Positions 35,192 to 44,542 of a stretch of 64,000 nucleotides of DNA are shown here, piece by piece. The position numbers and the translations under genes are program-made. The notes under the pieces were generated by a model. The model searched no databases. It was given only the letters and a program-made list of their open reading frames with translations, and was not told the origin of the DNA. The stretch is taken from the NCBI GenBank assembly GCA_026706635.1, contig JAPOYJ010000072.1:1-64000 (forward strand), written 5' to 3'. This stretch comes from Gemmatimonadota bacterium (lineage in GTDB: Bacteria > Gemmatimonadota > Gemmatimonadetes > Longimicrobiales > Gaopeijiaceae). Position 1 is the first letter of the stretch. Every line of letters begins with the position of its first letter.

Positions 35192-36073
35192 TCATCGGTC
35201 GCGGGTGATCCGCTGCGGCCCCATCAGCGCGATCTCGCCGGGCGGACGCCCCTCCATCGAGGCACCGCCCCTGAGGTCCCGGTGCAACTCGGCGTAGTGA
35301 AGGAGACGGTCCTCCGGGTCCCAGAAGAGACGCCCCGTGACGATCCCCTCTATGGACTGGCTGGTTGCGAGCCCCCCCTGGCTCCCGCTCCCGGAAATCC
35401 GCACCTCGGCGTGAAGGGAAATCTCGAGCACCGGGCGTCCGTCCACCATGGTGTCGCCCACCAGCCTATAGGCGCGATTCGTCGTCGAGGTGGTCGCCAT
35501 GCCTCCCGCGGAGGAGTGCCAGACGGCCGAGTCGCTCCAGCTGTCGCCCGCCTCCACGGCGCCTCCTGGCAGTCCTGGGAAGAGGTCGTGGGGGAGCTGG
35601 TTGAAGAGCGAGAACTGACCGGCGTCGTCGGAGAGGTCGGGGCCGGAAACCGCCTCGGTGACTCCCCTGCTCCCCACCAGGAAGACCATCTCGCCCTGTG
35701 CGTCGTCGCTGTCGAGCGTCTGCACACCCATCGCCGGATTGCCCACCGAGCCGCCGAAGTCGACGATCTCGGCCACCACCCGCATCCCCTCCGACTCCTC
35801 CTCGAAGGCCAGTCGAAGCGAGGTGCTGGCCACCGCGGTCAGCTCGACTCCTCCCGGTGCCGAAGCGATCGTGATCGCCATCGTGTCGTGCACGTGGTAG
35901 GTGGGGCGCTCATCCGCCGGCTCCCCGTGAGCGAGGGTGCGCTGCGGCACTGCGAACACCGTGGTCGGGAAGGCAGAGACGGCGGCCAGCGACGCGGCGA
36001 TGGCCCAAACTCGATTGGTTGTATTCGACTTTCCGCATCTCGATAGGCCCCTCCGACCTGGCAGCCCGTGCAC
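35192..36073 (-). CDS. Exported protein of unknown function
   Basis: About 293 residues with a signal peptide (VWAIAASLAAVSAFPTTVFA) and a beta-rich domain. No family recognised. The only near-upstream start in frame is GTG at 36071-36073, inside the left end of repeat copy 10, so the element seems to supply the start codon and the first residues. The first portion of an even longer frame is pure repeat sequence. Confidence 0.65.
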   Translation of the reverse strand: MHGLPGRRGLSRCGKSNTTNRVWAIAASLAAVSAFPTTVFAVPQRTLAHGEPADERPTYHVHDTMAITIASAPGGVELTAVASTSLRLAFEEESEGMRVVAEIVDFGGSVGNPAMGVQTLDSDDAQGEMVFLVGSRGVTEAVSGPDLSDDAGQFSLFNQLPHDLFPGLPGGAVEAGDSWSDSAVWHSSAGGMATTSTTNRAYRLVGDTMVDGRPVLEISLHAEVRISGSGSQGGLATSQSIEGIVTGRLFWDPEDRLLHYAELHRDLRGGASMEGRPPGEIALMGPQRITRDR

Positions 36074-36205
36074 AAACCTCCCACGGCATTCGAGCGGCGC
36101 TGCACCTCCGCTGGACCGCCTTGCTCGCCTGTCCATACTGTAATCTACGCCTTACAATGTGTAATCCATGGTTTACAATGCCAGCGTCCCTCGCTTCGCC
36201 CTGTG
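36061..36205 (+). repeat. MITE-like repeat, copy 10
   Basis: Left end GCAGCCCGTGCACAAACCTC, left arm, core (36139-36156 and 36160-36177), then only a short right arm. Lies between the exported-protein gene and the Kbl-type gene, both on the minus strand. Confidence 0.85.
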
Positions 36206-36303
36206 TCGCTCCAGCCCCGCAAGCTACCGGTTGCGGACGGGCCGGGCAATGACCGGGAGATCATGCGCAGAGCACGCGGTACCGACGGTGCCCCGACGTC
36301 CCC

Positions 36304-37527
36304 CTACCGCGCCGCCGCCAGCGCCGCCAGCACCTCGTCGATCGTCGTTCTGGTGTGGTCCGCGTTGACTTGGAACCGGATCGACTCGTCGCCCCTGGGC
36401 ACCACCGGGTAGGCGAGGCCGGTAGCCAGCACGCCCGCTTCGAAGAGGGCGGCGACCAGCCGGCGAGTCTCGACGGTGTCGCGCACCATGAGGGGGGTGA
36501 TCGGGTGATCGCTCGGAATCGTCTCGAATCCGATCTCGACGAGGCCGGACTCGAAGCGCTTCGTCAGCCCGCGGACGCGCTTCAGCCGTTCGGAACCCTC
36601 GTCGCTCCGGACGATCCGGAGGGCCCGTAGAGCCGCCGCCGCCTCGCCCGCCGTTATCGGGTTGGAGTAGATGTAGAGGGGGGCCGTCTCGCGCAGGTAG
36701 CGAACCAGGCCGCTCGTCGAGGCGACGTAGCCGCCGTTCACCCCCAGGGCCTTGCCGAGCGTCCCGATCAGGATATCGCAGGGCGGGCTCCCGGTGTACT
36801 CCTCGGTTCCCCGCCCCGTGGCCCCGAACGCCCCCACGCCGTGCGAGTCGTCGACGACCACCACCACATTCTCCGGGTAGTCGGGGTCGTGGCGCTCGGC
36901 CAGCTCCATCACCTCGGCCAGGTCGGCGTAGTCGCCCCGCATCGAGAAGACCCCGTCGGTCACCAGGACGACCCTGCGCGCCCTACCCTTCCACGCCTCG
37001 AGCTCGGCCTCGGCCGCCGCCAGGTCGAGGTGTGGATAGATCGCCTTGCCCGCCGGGCGCGACATCCGGATCGCGTTGATGATGCAGTTGTGGTTCAGCT
37101 CGTCGGAGATCAGCACCGTTGCGCGGTCGGTTAGCGCGGAGAGCGCGCTCACCACGGCCGCGTACGCGGAGGAGAAGATCATCGCCTCCTCCCTTCCGTG
37201 GAAGGCGGCCAGCTCACGCTCCAGCGCCACATGCGGCGTGTAGGTCCCCGCGATGAAGCGCACTGCGCCGGGCCCCGCCCCCATCTCGCGTGCGGTCCGC
37301 TCCTCGGCCGCGACAACCTCGGGGTGCAGCCCCAGGCCCAGGTAGGAGTTGGAATTCATGCGGATGAAGGGCTTGTCGCCGTGCCCCTCCAGCAGAAAGC
37401 GCGGACCGTGGCCGCCCTCCGGTGGGAGAATCCCGCGAACCACCACCTCGGTACCCTTGGCGGTGCCTTCCTCCTCCATCCGAGCGACGATCGCGCCGAG
37501 CGTGCCGGAAAGTCGATCCATTGGCAT
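36304..37527 (-). CDS. kbl: 2-amino-3-ketobutyrate CoA ligase / AONS-type PLP enzyme
   Basis: 407 residues from MPMDRLSG. Alpha-oxoamine synthase fold: NSNSYLGLG, GAVRFIAGTYTPHVALE, DELNHNCIINAIRMS, VVVVVDDSHGVGAFG and the PLP lysine in IGTLGKALGVNGGYV. With the threonine dehydrogenase at 41649 it would cleave 2-amino-3-ketobutyrate to glycine and acetyl-CoA; a BioF-type activity cannot be excluded. The frame is open further upstream but unlike the family. Confidence 0.85.
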   Translation of the reverse strand: MPMDRLSGTLGAIVARMEEEGTAKGTEVVVRGILPPEGGHGPRFLLEGHGDKPFIRMNSNSYLGLGLHPEVVAAEERTAREMGAGPGAVRFIAGTYTPHVALERELAAFHGREEAMIFSSAYAAVVSALSALTDRATVLISDELNHNCIINAIRMSRPAGKAIYPHLDLAAAEAELEAWKGRARRVVLVTDGVFSMRGDYADLAEVMELAERHDPDYPENVVVVVDDSHGVGAFGATGRGTEEYTGSPPCDILIGTLGKALGVNGGYVASTSGLVRYLRETAPLYIYSNPITAGEAAAALRALRIVRSDEGSERLKRVRGLTKRFESGLVEIGFETIPSDHPITPLMVRDTVETRRLVAALFEAGVLATGLAYPVVPRGDESIRFQVNADHTRTTIDEVLAALAAAR

Positions 37528-37695
37528 TGCTAGACGAGCCTTTCGGGGAGCTAGCGGACGGTTCCGCAGGCGTTTTGCCTCTACTCCATGGCGCATCCGA
37601 GATGCGGACGCAAGGTGGCGGAAAGGGCCGCCACATGTGCAAGAGAACGCAGAGACCGCCCGCAATCAAGAGGAGTGATCCCATACAATCGACAC

Positions 37696-37713
37696 TGTAA
37701 TGAAAAGTTGTCA
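37696..37713 (+). repeat. Possible single decayed palindrome of the repeat core
   Basis: TGTAATGAAAAGTTGTCA has the 18-bp length and outer bases of the core palindromes (compare 63053-63070), in the region upstream of the LRR gene at 37824. No second palindrome or arms. Confidence 0.3.
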
Positions 37714-37823
37714 TAATGCCATGCATTGGTTGCGTCGGTCTGGCCACGACGTAGCCGTCGGAGCAGTTGCGTTGCCCCAGGCCGCGTCTCACATTGGTCG
37801 TGCAATTGGTGGGAGGAGCTCGA

Positions 37824-40466
37824 GTGAAGAACCCAGCACCCCGGCGAACCGGAAGCGTTGCGTTGGGGGCGGCTTCCGTCTTCTTGGCGGCGGTCGTGGT
37901 CTTGGGCGCGTGCGAGAGCGCACAGCCGCCTGCGGCGCGCGACCCGATTCCCCAGGTGACGATCCACGCCGGGGAGACGGACACGGTCATGGCGTGCTTC
38001 AACGACCCGAACGGCGATGTGCTGACCTATTCGGCCACCTCGTCGGATGCCGGTGTGGCCACCGTCTCCGTTTCCGGGACGAACGTCACCGTAGCCGCGG
38101 TCTCGCCCGGGAGCGCGTCGATTACGTTGACGGCGCGTGATCCGGGCGGTATGGAGGGCCAGCAGAACTTCGACGTAGTGGTGCCGAATCGGGCACCGCA
38201 GCCGGCTGGCACCATTTCGCCTGCCACGGTCTCCGTCGGCCAGTCGGAAGCTACGGATCTCTCCTCGTACTTCACCGAGCCGGACGGGGAGGCGCTGGTC
38301 TACGGAGCCGCCTCGTCGAATGAGGAGCTGGCCGGAGTCGCAGTGTCTGGCAGTGTGGTTACAGTCACGGCGATCGCCAAGGGCGCCGTGACGGTGACGG
38401 TGACGGCGAAGGACCCCGGTGGACTCTCGGCGGAGCAGAGCTTCCGGGTGACGGTCCCCAACCGGGCGCCGGTGGCGGTGGGCGAGTTGGAGGACCTGGA
38501 GGTGGAGGTTGACAGCACGGCGGAGCTGGACGTCGCCGACTCCTTCGAGGACCCGGACGGCGACGCGCTGACGTATGCGGCCATCTCGTCCAGCCCGACC
38601 ATGGCGACGGTCTCGGTGTCGGGGAGTGTGGTGACGGTTACTGGCGTCGCTAAGGGCACGGTGACGGTGACGGCGACCGACACGGAGGGGCTCTCGGCGG
38701 GGCAGAGTTTTCGGGTGACCGTCGCAAATCCGGACCGGGTGGCGCTGGTGGCGCTATACGACGCATTGGGTGGGGCGGGATGGGTGACGAATTCGAATTG
38801 GAAGACCGACGCCCCATTGGGTGAGTGGCACGGGGTCACGACGAACGCGGACGAGCGGGTCGTGATGCTGGAGCTGAGGGAGAACGGTCTCGTCGGCCAG
38901 CTCCCGGCTGCACTGGGGAGGCTGCACCTACTCGAGCGCCTTGATCTCGCCCTGAACGGTGCCGGAATCACCGGCTCGATCCCGCCCGAGCTGGGCGATC
39001 TGGCGGCCCTTGAAGAGCTGTGGCTGGAATCCAATTCGCTGACGGGTGCGATCCCGGTTGAGCTGGGCGACCTGTCGAATCTTAGGGACCTGCTGCTTGC
39101 GGAGAACCTGCTGTCCGGTCCGATCCCGCACGAGCTGGGCGACCTCGAGGGGCTGGTGGAGCTGTCGCTTGCGGGGAACGAACTGACGGGTTCGATTCCC
39201 GCGCCGCTCGGCGGTATGGGGGAGCTCGTGGTGCTGGCGCTGCAACAGAACCAGCTGGTAGGAGCTCTGCCCGCCGCGCTCGGCAACCTCGGGGCGCTCG
39301 AGTTCCTCTACCTCCACGGGAACGAGCTGACGGGCTCGATCCCGGCTTCCCTCGGCGACCTCGACGGGCTCGTCGAGCTCTCGCTTCGGGACAACGAGCT
39401 GGAGGGCGAGATTCCGGCCGCCCTGGGGAGCCTCTCGAGCCTCGAGCAGCTGGCGCTGCAGCGCAACCAGCTTCGGGGCAACGCCGGGCTGACGGGCGCG
39501 CTGCCGCTCGAGCTGGCCGGTCTCGGCGCGCTGCTGACCTTGGACCTAAGGGAGACGGGGCTCTGCGCGCCCAGGGACAGCGCCTTCCAGGAGTGGCTCG
39601 ATGGCGTCGAGACGCGCCTCGGCGTCTGGGACTGTCCGAGTCCGGACAAGGGGCCGCTGGAGGAGCTGTACGAGGCGACCGGAGGCGGGAGCTGGACGGA
39701 CAACACCGGCTGGCTGGAGGCGCGGCGTCTGGGGGACTGGTACGGAGTGACGACGCGGAGCGGGTCGGGCCACGTGGCGCGGCTGGAGCTTGGGGAGAAC
39801 AACCTGGCGGGAGAGATTCCCTCGACGCTGGGAGACCTCGCCGACGTCGAGGTCATCTACCTCCACGGGAACGAGCTGACGGGTTCGATCCCGGCTTCCC
39901 TTGGCGACCTTGATGGGCTCGTCGAGCTCTCGCTTCGGGACAACGAGCTGGAGGGCCAGATTCCCGCAGCTCTGGGGAGTCTCTCGAGCCTCGAGCAGCT
40001 GGCGCTGCAGCATAATCAGCTTGAGGACAGCCTGCCCTCGTCTCTCGGCAGACTGACCGAACTGGTGTCACTGTACCTTCACGAGAACGAGCTGACTGGA
40101 TCGATCCCCGATTCGCTTGGCAACCTTGCCGCCCTCGAGGAGCTCTCTCTCCGGGACAACGAATTGACCGGAGAGATCCCCTCCTCTCTGGGCGACCTGG
40201 ACTCCCTCAGGCTGCTGGCGCTCCAGCGTAACGACCTGGAGAACGCCCTGCCCTCCTCCCTAGGGAACCTGACGGAGCTGGAGCAGCTGCTCCTGAACGG
40301 CAACGCGGAGCTGTCAGGGCCGCTGCCTTCGAGTCTGACCAACCTGACAGATCTGAATACGCTGGATCTGCGTGATACCGACCTCTGCGCACCCACGGAC
40401 GAGGACTTCCAGGAGTGGCTGGAGGGGATCGAGACGCGCCGGGGCGTATACAACTGCACCGATTAG
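37824..40466 (+). CDS. Large LRR lipoprotein with cadherin-like repeats
   Basis: 880 residues, GTG start preceded by GGGAGGAG. Lipobox VLGAC, then three cadherin/Ig-like domains (each ending DPGG or TEGLSA.QSFRVTV), an N-cap ([10 protein letters not shown]...W.GVTT), about eleven LRRs, a CxxP cap ([15 protein letters not shown]), then a second N-cap ([16 protein letters not shown]) with about eight more LRRs and a second cap. Segments 39313-39408 and 39862-39957 are nearly identical, so the second module arose by duplication. Its TAG is followed by CAGC, possibly a decayed repeat end. Confidence 0.88.
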   Translation: MKNPAPRRTGSVALGAASVFLAAVVVLGACESAQPPAARDPIPQVTIHAGETDTVMACFNDPNGDVLTYSATSSDAGVATVSVSGTNVTVAAVSPGSASITLTARDPGGMEGQQNFDVVVPNRAPQPAGTISPATVSVGQSEATDLSSYFTEPDGEALVYGAASSNEELAGVAVSGSVVTVTAIAKGAVTVTVTAKDPGGLSAEQSFRVTVPNRAPVAVGELEDLEVEVDSTAELDVADSFEDPDGDALTYAAISSSPTMATVSVSGSVVTVTGVAKGTVTVTATDTEGLSAGQSFRVTVANPDRVALVALYDALGGAGWVTNSNWKTDAPLGEWHGVTTNADERVVMLELRENGLVGQLPAALGRLHLLERLDLALNGAGITGSIPPELGDLAALEELWLESNSLTGAIPVELGDLSNLRDLLLAENLLSGPIPHELGDLEGLVELSLAGNELTGSIPAPLGGMGELVVLALQQNQLVGALPAALGNLGALEFLYLHGNELTGSIPASLGDLDGLVELSLRDNELEGEIPAALGSLSSLEQLALQRNQLRGNAGLTGALPLELAGLGALLTLDLRETGLCAPRDSAFQEWLDGVETRLGVWDCPSPDKGPLEELYEATGGGSWTDNTGWLEARRLGDWYGVTTRSGSGHVARLELGENNLAGEIPSTLGDLADVEVIYLHGNELTGSIPASLGDLDGLVELSLRDNELEGQIPAALGSLSSLEQLALQHNQLEDSLPSSLGRLTELVSLYLHENELTGSIPDSLGNLAALEELSLRDNELTGEIPSSLGDLDSLRLLALQRNDLENALPSSLGNLTELEQLLLNGNAELSGPLPSSLTNLTDLNTLDLRDTDLCAPTDEDFQEWLEGIETRRGVYNCTD

Positions 40467-40585
40467 CAGCGACCCGGCCCGCGTGGCTTGGTCGATCACG
40501 GGGATCAAGGCGAGCCGCCTGCGGTTGCCTGCGACTCCGAGGGGCCGGGCCCGGTGCGAAAACAACCAAAGCGGAGTTCCTGACC

Positions 40586-41516
40586 ATGCTCATGTTACCT
40601 GACACCTTCGGCAACTCCATCGTCCGCTTCGCAGCCAGCGTCGGAGTCGTAGTTGGGTCTCTCTCCTGCGGGACCGGGCCGCCGGACCCGGCGTCGGACA
40701 GGGATCTGCTGGAGGATCTGTACGAGTCGACTGGCGGAGAGGAATGGACGGACAACTCGGGCTGGCTCGAGGCGTCGCTGCTAGGGGACTGGTACGGGGT
40801 CACGACGCACAACGGCACCGAGGATGTGGCGCGACTGGAGCTCGGGGAGAACAACCTGGCGGGAGGGATCCCCTCGACGCTTGGCGAACTTGCATCCGTA
40901 GAGGCGATCTGGCTCTACGGGAACCAGCTTAGGGGTGGGATTCCGGAGTCCCTTGGCGACTTGGACGGACTGCTGGATCTGTCGCTGCGCGACAACCAGT
41001 TGAACGGTGAGATCCCGGCCACCCTAGGCAATCTGTCGAGCCTGGAGCAGCTCTCGCTGCAGCGGAACGAGCTTGAAGGCAGGGTGCCGGCGCTCGGCAA
41101 TCTGACCTCACTGGTGGGATTGTTCCTGCACGAGAACCGATTGACCGGAGCGATCCCCTCGGCTTTGGGCGACCTCGCCGCTCTCGAGGAGCTTTCTCTC
41201 CGGGACAACCAATTGACTGGTGAGATCCCCCTCCTCTCTGGGCGATCTCGGCTCTCTCAGGCTGCTGGCGCTCCAGCGCAACGACCTGGAGGGTGCCCTG
41301 CCCTCCTCCCTGGGAAACCTGACGGCGCTGGAGCACCTGCACCTGAATGGCAACGCCGGCCTGTCGGGGCCATTGCCCCTGAGCCTGAGCAACCTTGCCA
41401 TGCTAGCGACGTTGGATGTGCGGGAAACGGGCCTGTGCGCACCGACCGATTCCGACCTCCAAGCGTGGCTGGCGGGGATCGTGACGCGGCGCGGCGTCCA
41501 TAACTGCACGGGCTAG
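40586..41516 (+). pseudogene. Frameshifted LRR protein (module duplicate)
   Basis: Resembles the second half of the preceding gene: signal-like N-terminus ending SLSC, N-cap LYESTGGEEWTDNSGW, then LRRs. At about 41228-41233 the run ATCCCCCTCC has one C more than the equivalent ATCCCCTCC at 40177, moving the frame; the remaining LRRs and cap (LCAPTDSDLQAWLAG...VHNCTG) continue in the next frame to TAG at 41514. Either a real frameshift or a homopolymer sequencing error. Confidence 0.75.
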
Positions 41517-41650
41517 CAGCCCGTGGACAAGCCTCCCACGGGAGGAGCGGCGCTGCATCACCGCTGGACCGCTTCGTTCGCTTGTCCATAATGTAATCTA
41601 CGCTTTACAATATGTAATCCATGGTTTACAATGCCAGTGTCCCCCGCTTC
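41514..41650 (+). repeat. MITE-like repeat, copy 11
   Basis: Left end CTAGCAGCCCGTGGACAAGC; its TAG ends the LRR gene. Core 41592-41609 and 41613-41630 is the closest to the consensus, with TTTACA and TACAAT 17 bp apart. The right arm is lost where the next gene ends. Confidence 0.87.
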
Positions 41651-42626
41651 AACGCGCCAGGACCGCGGCCCGGCGCCTGCGCAGACCCTCCAGCCCCTGC
41701 AGCATCGCGTCGACCATCTCGGGGAGCTCGTACTCGTGGTGCCACCCCCACTCCTCGCGCGCCCTGGCGTCGTCGATGCGCGTCGGCCACGAATCCGCAA
41801 TCGCCTGGCGGACCGGGTCGGGCTCGAAGGCGATCTCGAACTCTGGACGGCGTGCCCTGATCGCATCGGCGAGCTCGGCGGGGGTGAAGTGCATGGCGGA
41901 GACGTTGTAGGCGTTGCGGTGGCGAAGCGAAGACGAGTCGGCGTCCATCAGCTCGAGGATCGCCCTGATCGCGTCGGGCATGTACATCATCGCCATGCGG
42001 GTGTCGGGGTGCAGCGGGCAGCTGAAGCGACGGCGCTCGACGGCGGCGTGGAAGATCTCCACCGCATAGTCCGTTGTGCCGCCACCGGGCGGTGCCGTGT
42101 ACGATACCAGACCGGGGAAGCGCAGCCCCCGAACATCGACGCCGAAGCGAGCGTGGTAGTAGTCGGAGAGCATCTCGCCGGCCACCTTGGTGACGCCGTA
42201 CATCGTCGTCGGGCGCAGCACGGTGGTCTGGGGGGCCGGGTCGCGGGGAGACTCGGGGCCGAACACCGCGATGGAGCTGGGAGCGAAGACCCGGCAGCCG
42301 ATCTTGGCCGCCGCCTCGAGCACGTTGACCAGCGAGTCCATGTTGACCCGGTACGCCCGGTAAGGACTCGCCTCCGCCGCCGCCGACAGGATCGACGCCA
42401 GGTGGAGGATGCAGGTGGTGCCGAAGTCCCTCGCTGTCCCGAGAAGCGCGTCCGCGTCGAGGCAGTCCAGCTGCCCGACCTGCGCGCCCGGCCCGCCGCG
42501 AGCCCACACGGAGGGATCGCGAACGTCGGTCGCGAGGATGGCGTCGGCGCCGTGGCGGTTGCCAAGGTGCCGGACTAGCTCGGTGCCGATCTGTCCACCG
42601 GCACCGGTTACGAGGAAGCGCTCCAT
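41649..42626 (-). CDS. SDR-type L-threonine 3-dehydrogenase
   Basis: 325 residues from MERFLVTG. NAD-dependent epimerase fold: GAGGQIG, ILHLASILSA, PSSIAVFGP, MYGVTK (YxxxK), then the segment RFPGLVSY...PGGGTTDYAVEIF characteristic of SDR threonine dehydrogenases. Oxidises threonine to 2-amino-3-ketobutyrate, the substrate of Kbl at 36304. Its 3' end abuts repeat copy 11. Confidence 0.85.
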   Translation of the reverse strand: MERFLVTGAGGQIGTELVRHLGNRHGADAILATDVRDPSVWARGGPGAQVGQLDCLDADALLGTARDFGTTCILHLASILSAAAEASPYRAYRVNMDSLVNVLEAAAKIGCRVFAPSSIAVFGPESPRDPAPQTTVLRPTTMYGVTKVAGEMLSDYYHARFGVDVRGLRFPGLVSYTAPPGGGTTDYAVEIFHAAVERRRFSCPLHPDTRMAMMYMPDAIRAILELMDADSSSLRHRNAYNVSAMHFTPAELADAIRARRPEFEIAFEPDPVRQAIADSWPTRIDDARAREEWGWHHEYELPEMVDAMLQGLEGLRRRRAAVLAR

Positions 42627-42666
42627 TCCATGAAATGACGCCCGGAAGCGACCACGGGGCAAGACG

Positions 42667-43164
42667 TTAGTGGCGCATCTCCCGACCGGGGCGACGGAAC
42701 CAGGGCCCGCCCTCGCGGCGGAAGCGGTCACGATCGCGACGCCGGAAGTCGCGAAAGCGCTCGCGCTGCTCCTCGGTCAGGAGCTGGTCGATCTCGGCGT
42801 TGAGCGAGTCGAGGCCGCGCTCGAGCCTCGGCAGCACCTCCTGCATGGCGGCCTGCGCCCTGTTCCGCCTCCGTTCCATGGCCTCCTCGATCGCGTCGCG
42901 CTGCTCCTCGGCGAGCCCCAGCTCCCTGGCCATTCGCTCCGTCACCCGGGTGCGGGCAAGCTCCCGGTAGCCTGGGTATCGGTCCAGCATGCCGCCGGGT
43001 CCACCCGGAGGGCGACCGCCCGGACCGTCCGGGAAGGGTGGACGGCCGGTCGCCGAGTAGCCGTCCCCTCCGTCGTCCAGGAGGCGCATGGCTCCCACCG
43101 ACGCGAAGGCCCCCGCTAGGAAGGACGCAGCCAGCACCAGTACTGCCGTGGTTCGACTCTTCAT
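42667..43164 (-). CDS. CpxP/Spy-like periplasmic protein
   Basis: 165 residues. Signal anchor (TTAVLVLAASFLAGAFASVGA), a Gly/Pro-rich stretch, then a helical domain with two LTxxQ-like motifs (LGLAEEQRDAIEEAM and LLTEEQRERFRDF), as in Spy/CpxP/CnrX-type chaperones or sensors. Directly overlaps the putative anti-sigma gene, so it may sense envelope or metal stress. Confidence 0.8.
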   Translation of the reverse strand: MKSRTTAVLVLAASFLAGAFASVGAMRLLDDGGDGYSATGRPPFPDGPGGRPPGGPGGMLDRYPGYRELARTRVTERMARELGLAEEQRDAIEEAMERRRNRAQAAMQEVLPRLERGLDSLNAEIDQLLTEEQRERFRDFRRRDRDRFRREGGPWFRRPGREMRH

Positions 43165-43550
43165 GGCGAGTACTCCTCGATCGCCAGAACCAGCTCCTCG
43201 ACCGTCGGCGCATGGCTCCCATCGATCCATGCCGCGACCGACCACGGAACCACCACCTCGTCGAGACCGGCCTCGACCGGGGCGGGAGTCTCAGCCGTCG
43301 GCACGAGGAGCAGTGTGGCGAGCGCGGCCGCCATCAGCCCGGCGGCACCCACCATGACGGGCCTGCCCCACTGGGTCAGCGTCAGCGAGAGGGTGCGCCG
43401 CCTGACCTCCAGGAGCGGCTCCGCCTCGGCCACGATGCGGGCCACGAGCGCCTCCCAGCGTCTCGGATCGCGCTCGGGCGCAAGTTCGCCGACCTCGGAC
43501 CTCCCGGTTGCACCACCGGTGCGCACGTCGTTCATTGGAATTTCTCTCAT
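43161..43550 (-). CDS. Putative membrane anti-sigma factor
   Basis: 129 residues with a cytosolic N-terminus (helical, WEALVARIVAEAEPLL) and one membrane helix (VMVGAAGLMAAALATLLLV). Placement between an ECF sigma gene and a CpxP-like gene is the main reason for the call. No zinc anti-sigma motif is seen. Confidence 0.7.
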   Translation of the reverse strand: MREIPMNDVRTGGATGRSEVGELAPERDPRRWEALVARIVAEAEPLLEVRRRTLSLTLTQWGRPVMVGAAGLMAAALATLLLVPTAETPAPVEAGLDEVVVPWSVAAWIDGSHAPTVEELVLAIEEYSP

Positions 43551-43581
43551 CGCTCTCAGATCCTCTCCTTCCCAGCGTTAT

Positions 43582-44142
43582 TCACGGTGTTCCGGGCGCG
43601 ACCCGCCCCGCAAGGAGCTTGCGCATCGCCTTCCTCGCAACGTGCAGGTGAACGCGCGACGACCCGGACGAGATGCCGAGCTCGCCCGCGATCTCCCTGT
43701 GACTCCAGCCCTCCAGATCGTACAGGAGGAGGACCCTACGCTGCAGCTCCGTCAGCTGCCTGATCGCCTCGCGCAGCTGGCCGCGCAGCTGCATCCTGCC
43801 GACGGAGGCCAGGGGGTCGTCCCCCGAGGTCGCCGACCGCGCCTTCTCGAGCGGAAGCGTCGCCCTTACGCGGCTGTGTTCGCGGCGGTTGTGCGCCGTG
43901 TTGCGCACGATCGCCATGAGCCAGGCACCGAACCGCTCCGGATTGCGGCAGTCGTCGATGCGCTCCAGCGCCCGTATGAAGGCATCCTGGCACACATCGT
44001 CCGCGTCGTCTGGGTTTTCGAGCGTAGAGCGCGCCACCGAATGCGCCAGCCGCAGGTGACGCCGGACGAGCTGGTCGAAGGCCTTCGTCTCCCCCAGCCG
44101 TACCCGAGCGACCAGCATTCCATCGGTCTCGCCGCTGTCCAT
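43582..44142 (-). CDS. ECF RNA polymerase sigma factor
   Basis: 186 residues. Region 2 (DADDVCQDAFIRALERIDDC and FGAWLMAIVRNTAHNRRE) and region 4 (LTELQRRVLLLYDLEGWSHR, EIAGELGISSGSSRVHLHVA) are complete. First gene of the sigma/anti-sigma/CpxP-like module. Confidence 0.93.
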   Translation of the reverse strand: MDSGETDGMLVARVRLGETKAFDQLVRRHLRLAHSVARSTLENPDDADDVCQDAFIRALERIDDCRNPERFGAWLMAIVRNTAHNRREHSRVRATLPLEKARSATSGDDPLASVGRMQLRGQLREAIRQLTELQRRVLLLYDLEGWSHREIAGELGISSGSSRVHLHVARKAMRKLLAGRVAPGTP

Positions 44143-44215
44143 TCAGTCAGTCCCGGCCTCTGCGGAAGTGGGCCATCTCATTTTCTAGCTGTAGACAGCC
44201 CCCACGGGCAAAGCG

Positions 44216-44542
44216 TTATGCATTCGGCTTGCGCGGGGTCCACCGGCCCGCGTCACGCTCCTCGTACTTGGCCATGACCCGTTCGAAGGCGGCGTCCAGG
44301 TCGATCCCGCGCTCGTTCGCCAGGCAGAGGAGCACGAAGAGCACGTCGGCAATCTCCAGCTCCAGCTCGCGGGGATCCTCGTCGTCGCGCTTGGGCTTTG
44401 CGCCGAAGCGGTGATTGACCTCGCGCGCCAGCTCGCCCACCTCCTCGATAAGGCGGGCCAGGATCGCGAGCGGCGGCCAGTACCCCTCCTCGAAGCGACT
44501 GATCCAGCCATCGACCCGCGCCTGCGCCTCGGCGAGCGTCAC
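44216..44542 (-). CDS. MazG-like nucleotide pyrophosphohydrolase
   Basis: 108 residues, GTG start overlapping the preceding stop (GTGA). The family EExxE and ExxD pattern is present: LIEEVGELAREVN and ELEIADVLFVLLCLAN. Members hydrolyse (d)NTPs to monophosphates, often for house-cleaning. Confidence 0.85.
   Translation of the reverse strand: MTLAEAQARVDGWISRFEEGYWPPLAILARLIEEVGELAREVNHRFGAKPKRDDEDPRELELEIADVLFVLLCLANERGIDLDAAFERVMAKYEERDAGRWTPRKPNA

Noticed and set aside
44186-44209. Another repeat left end (CTAGCTG...ACAGCCCCCACGG)
   Set aside because: Only scattered matches to the terminus; could be chance in this GC-rich sequence.
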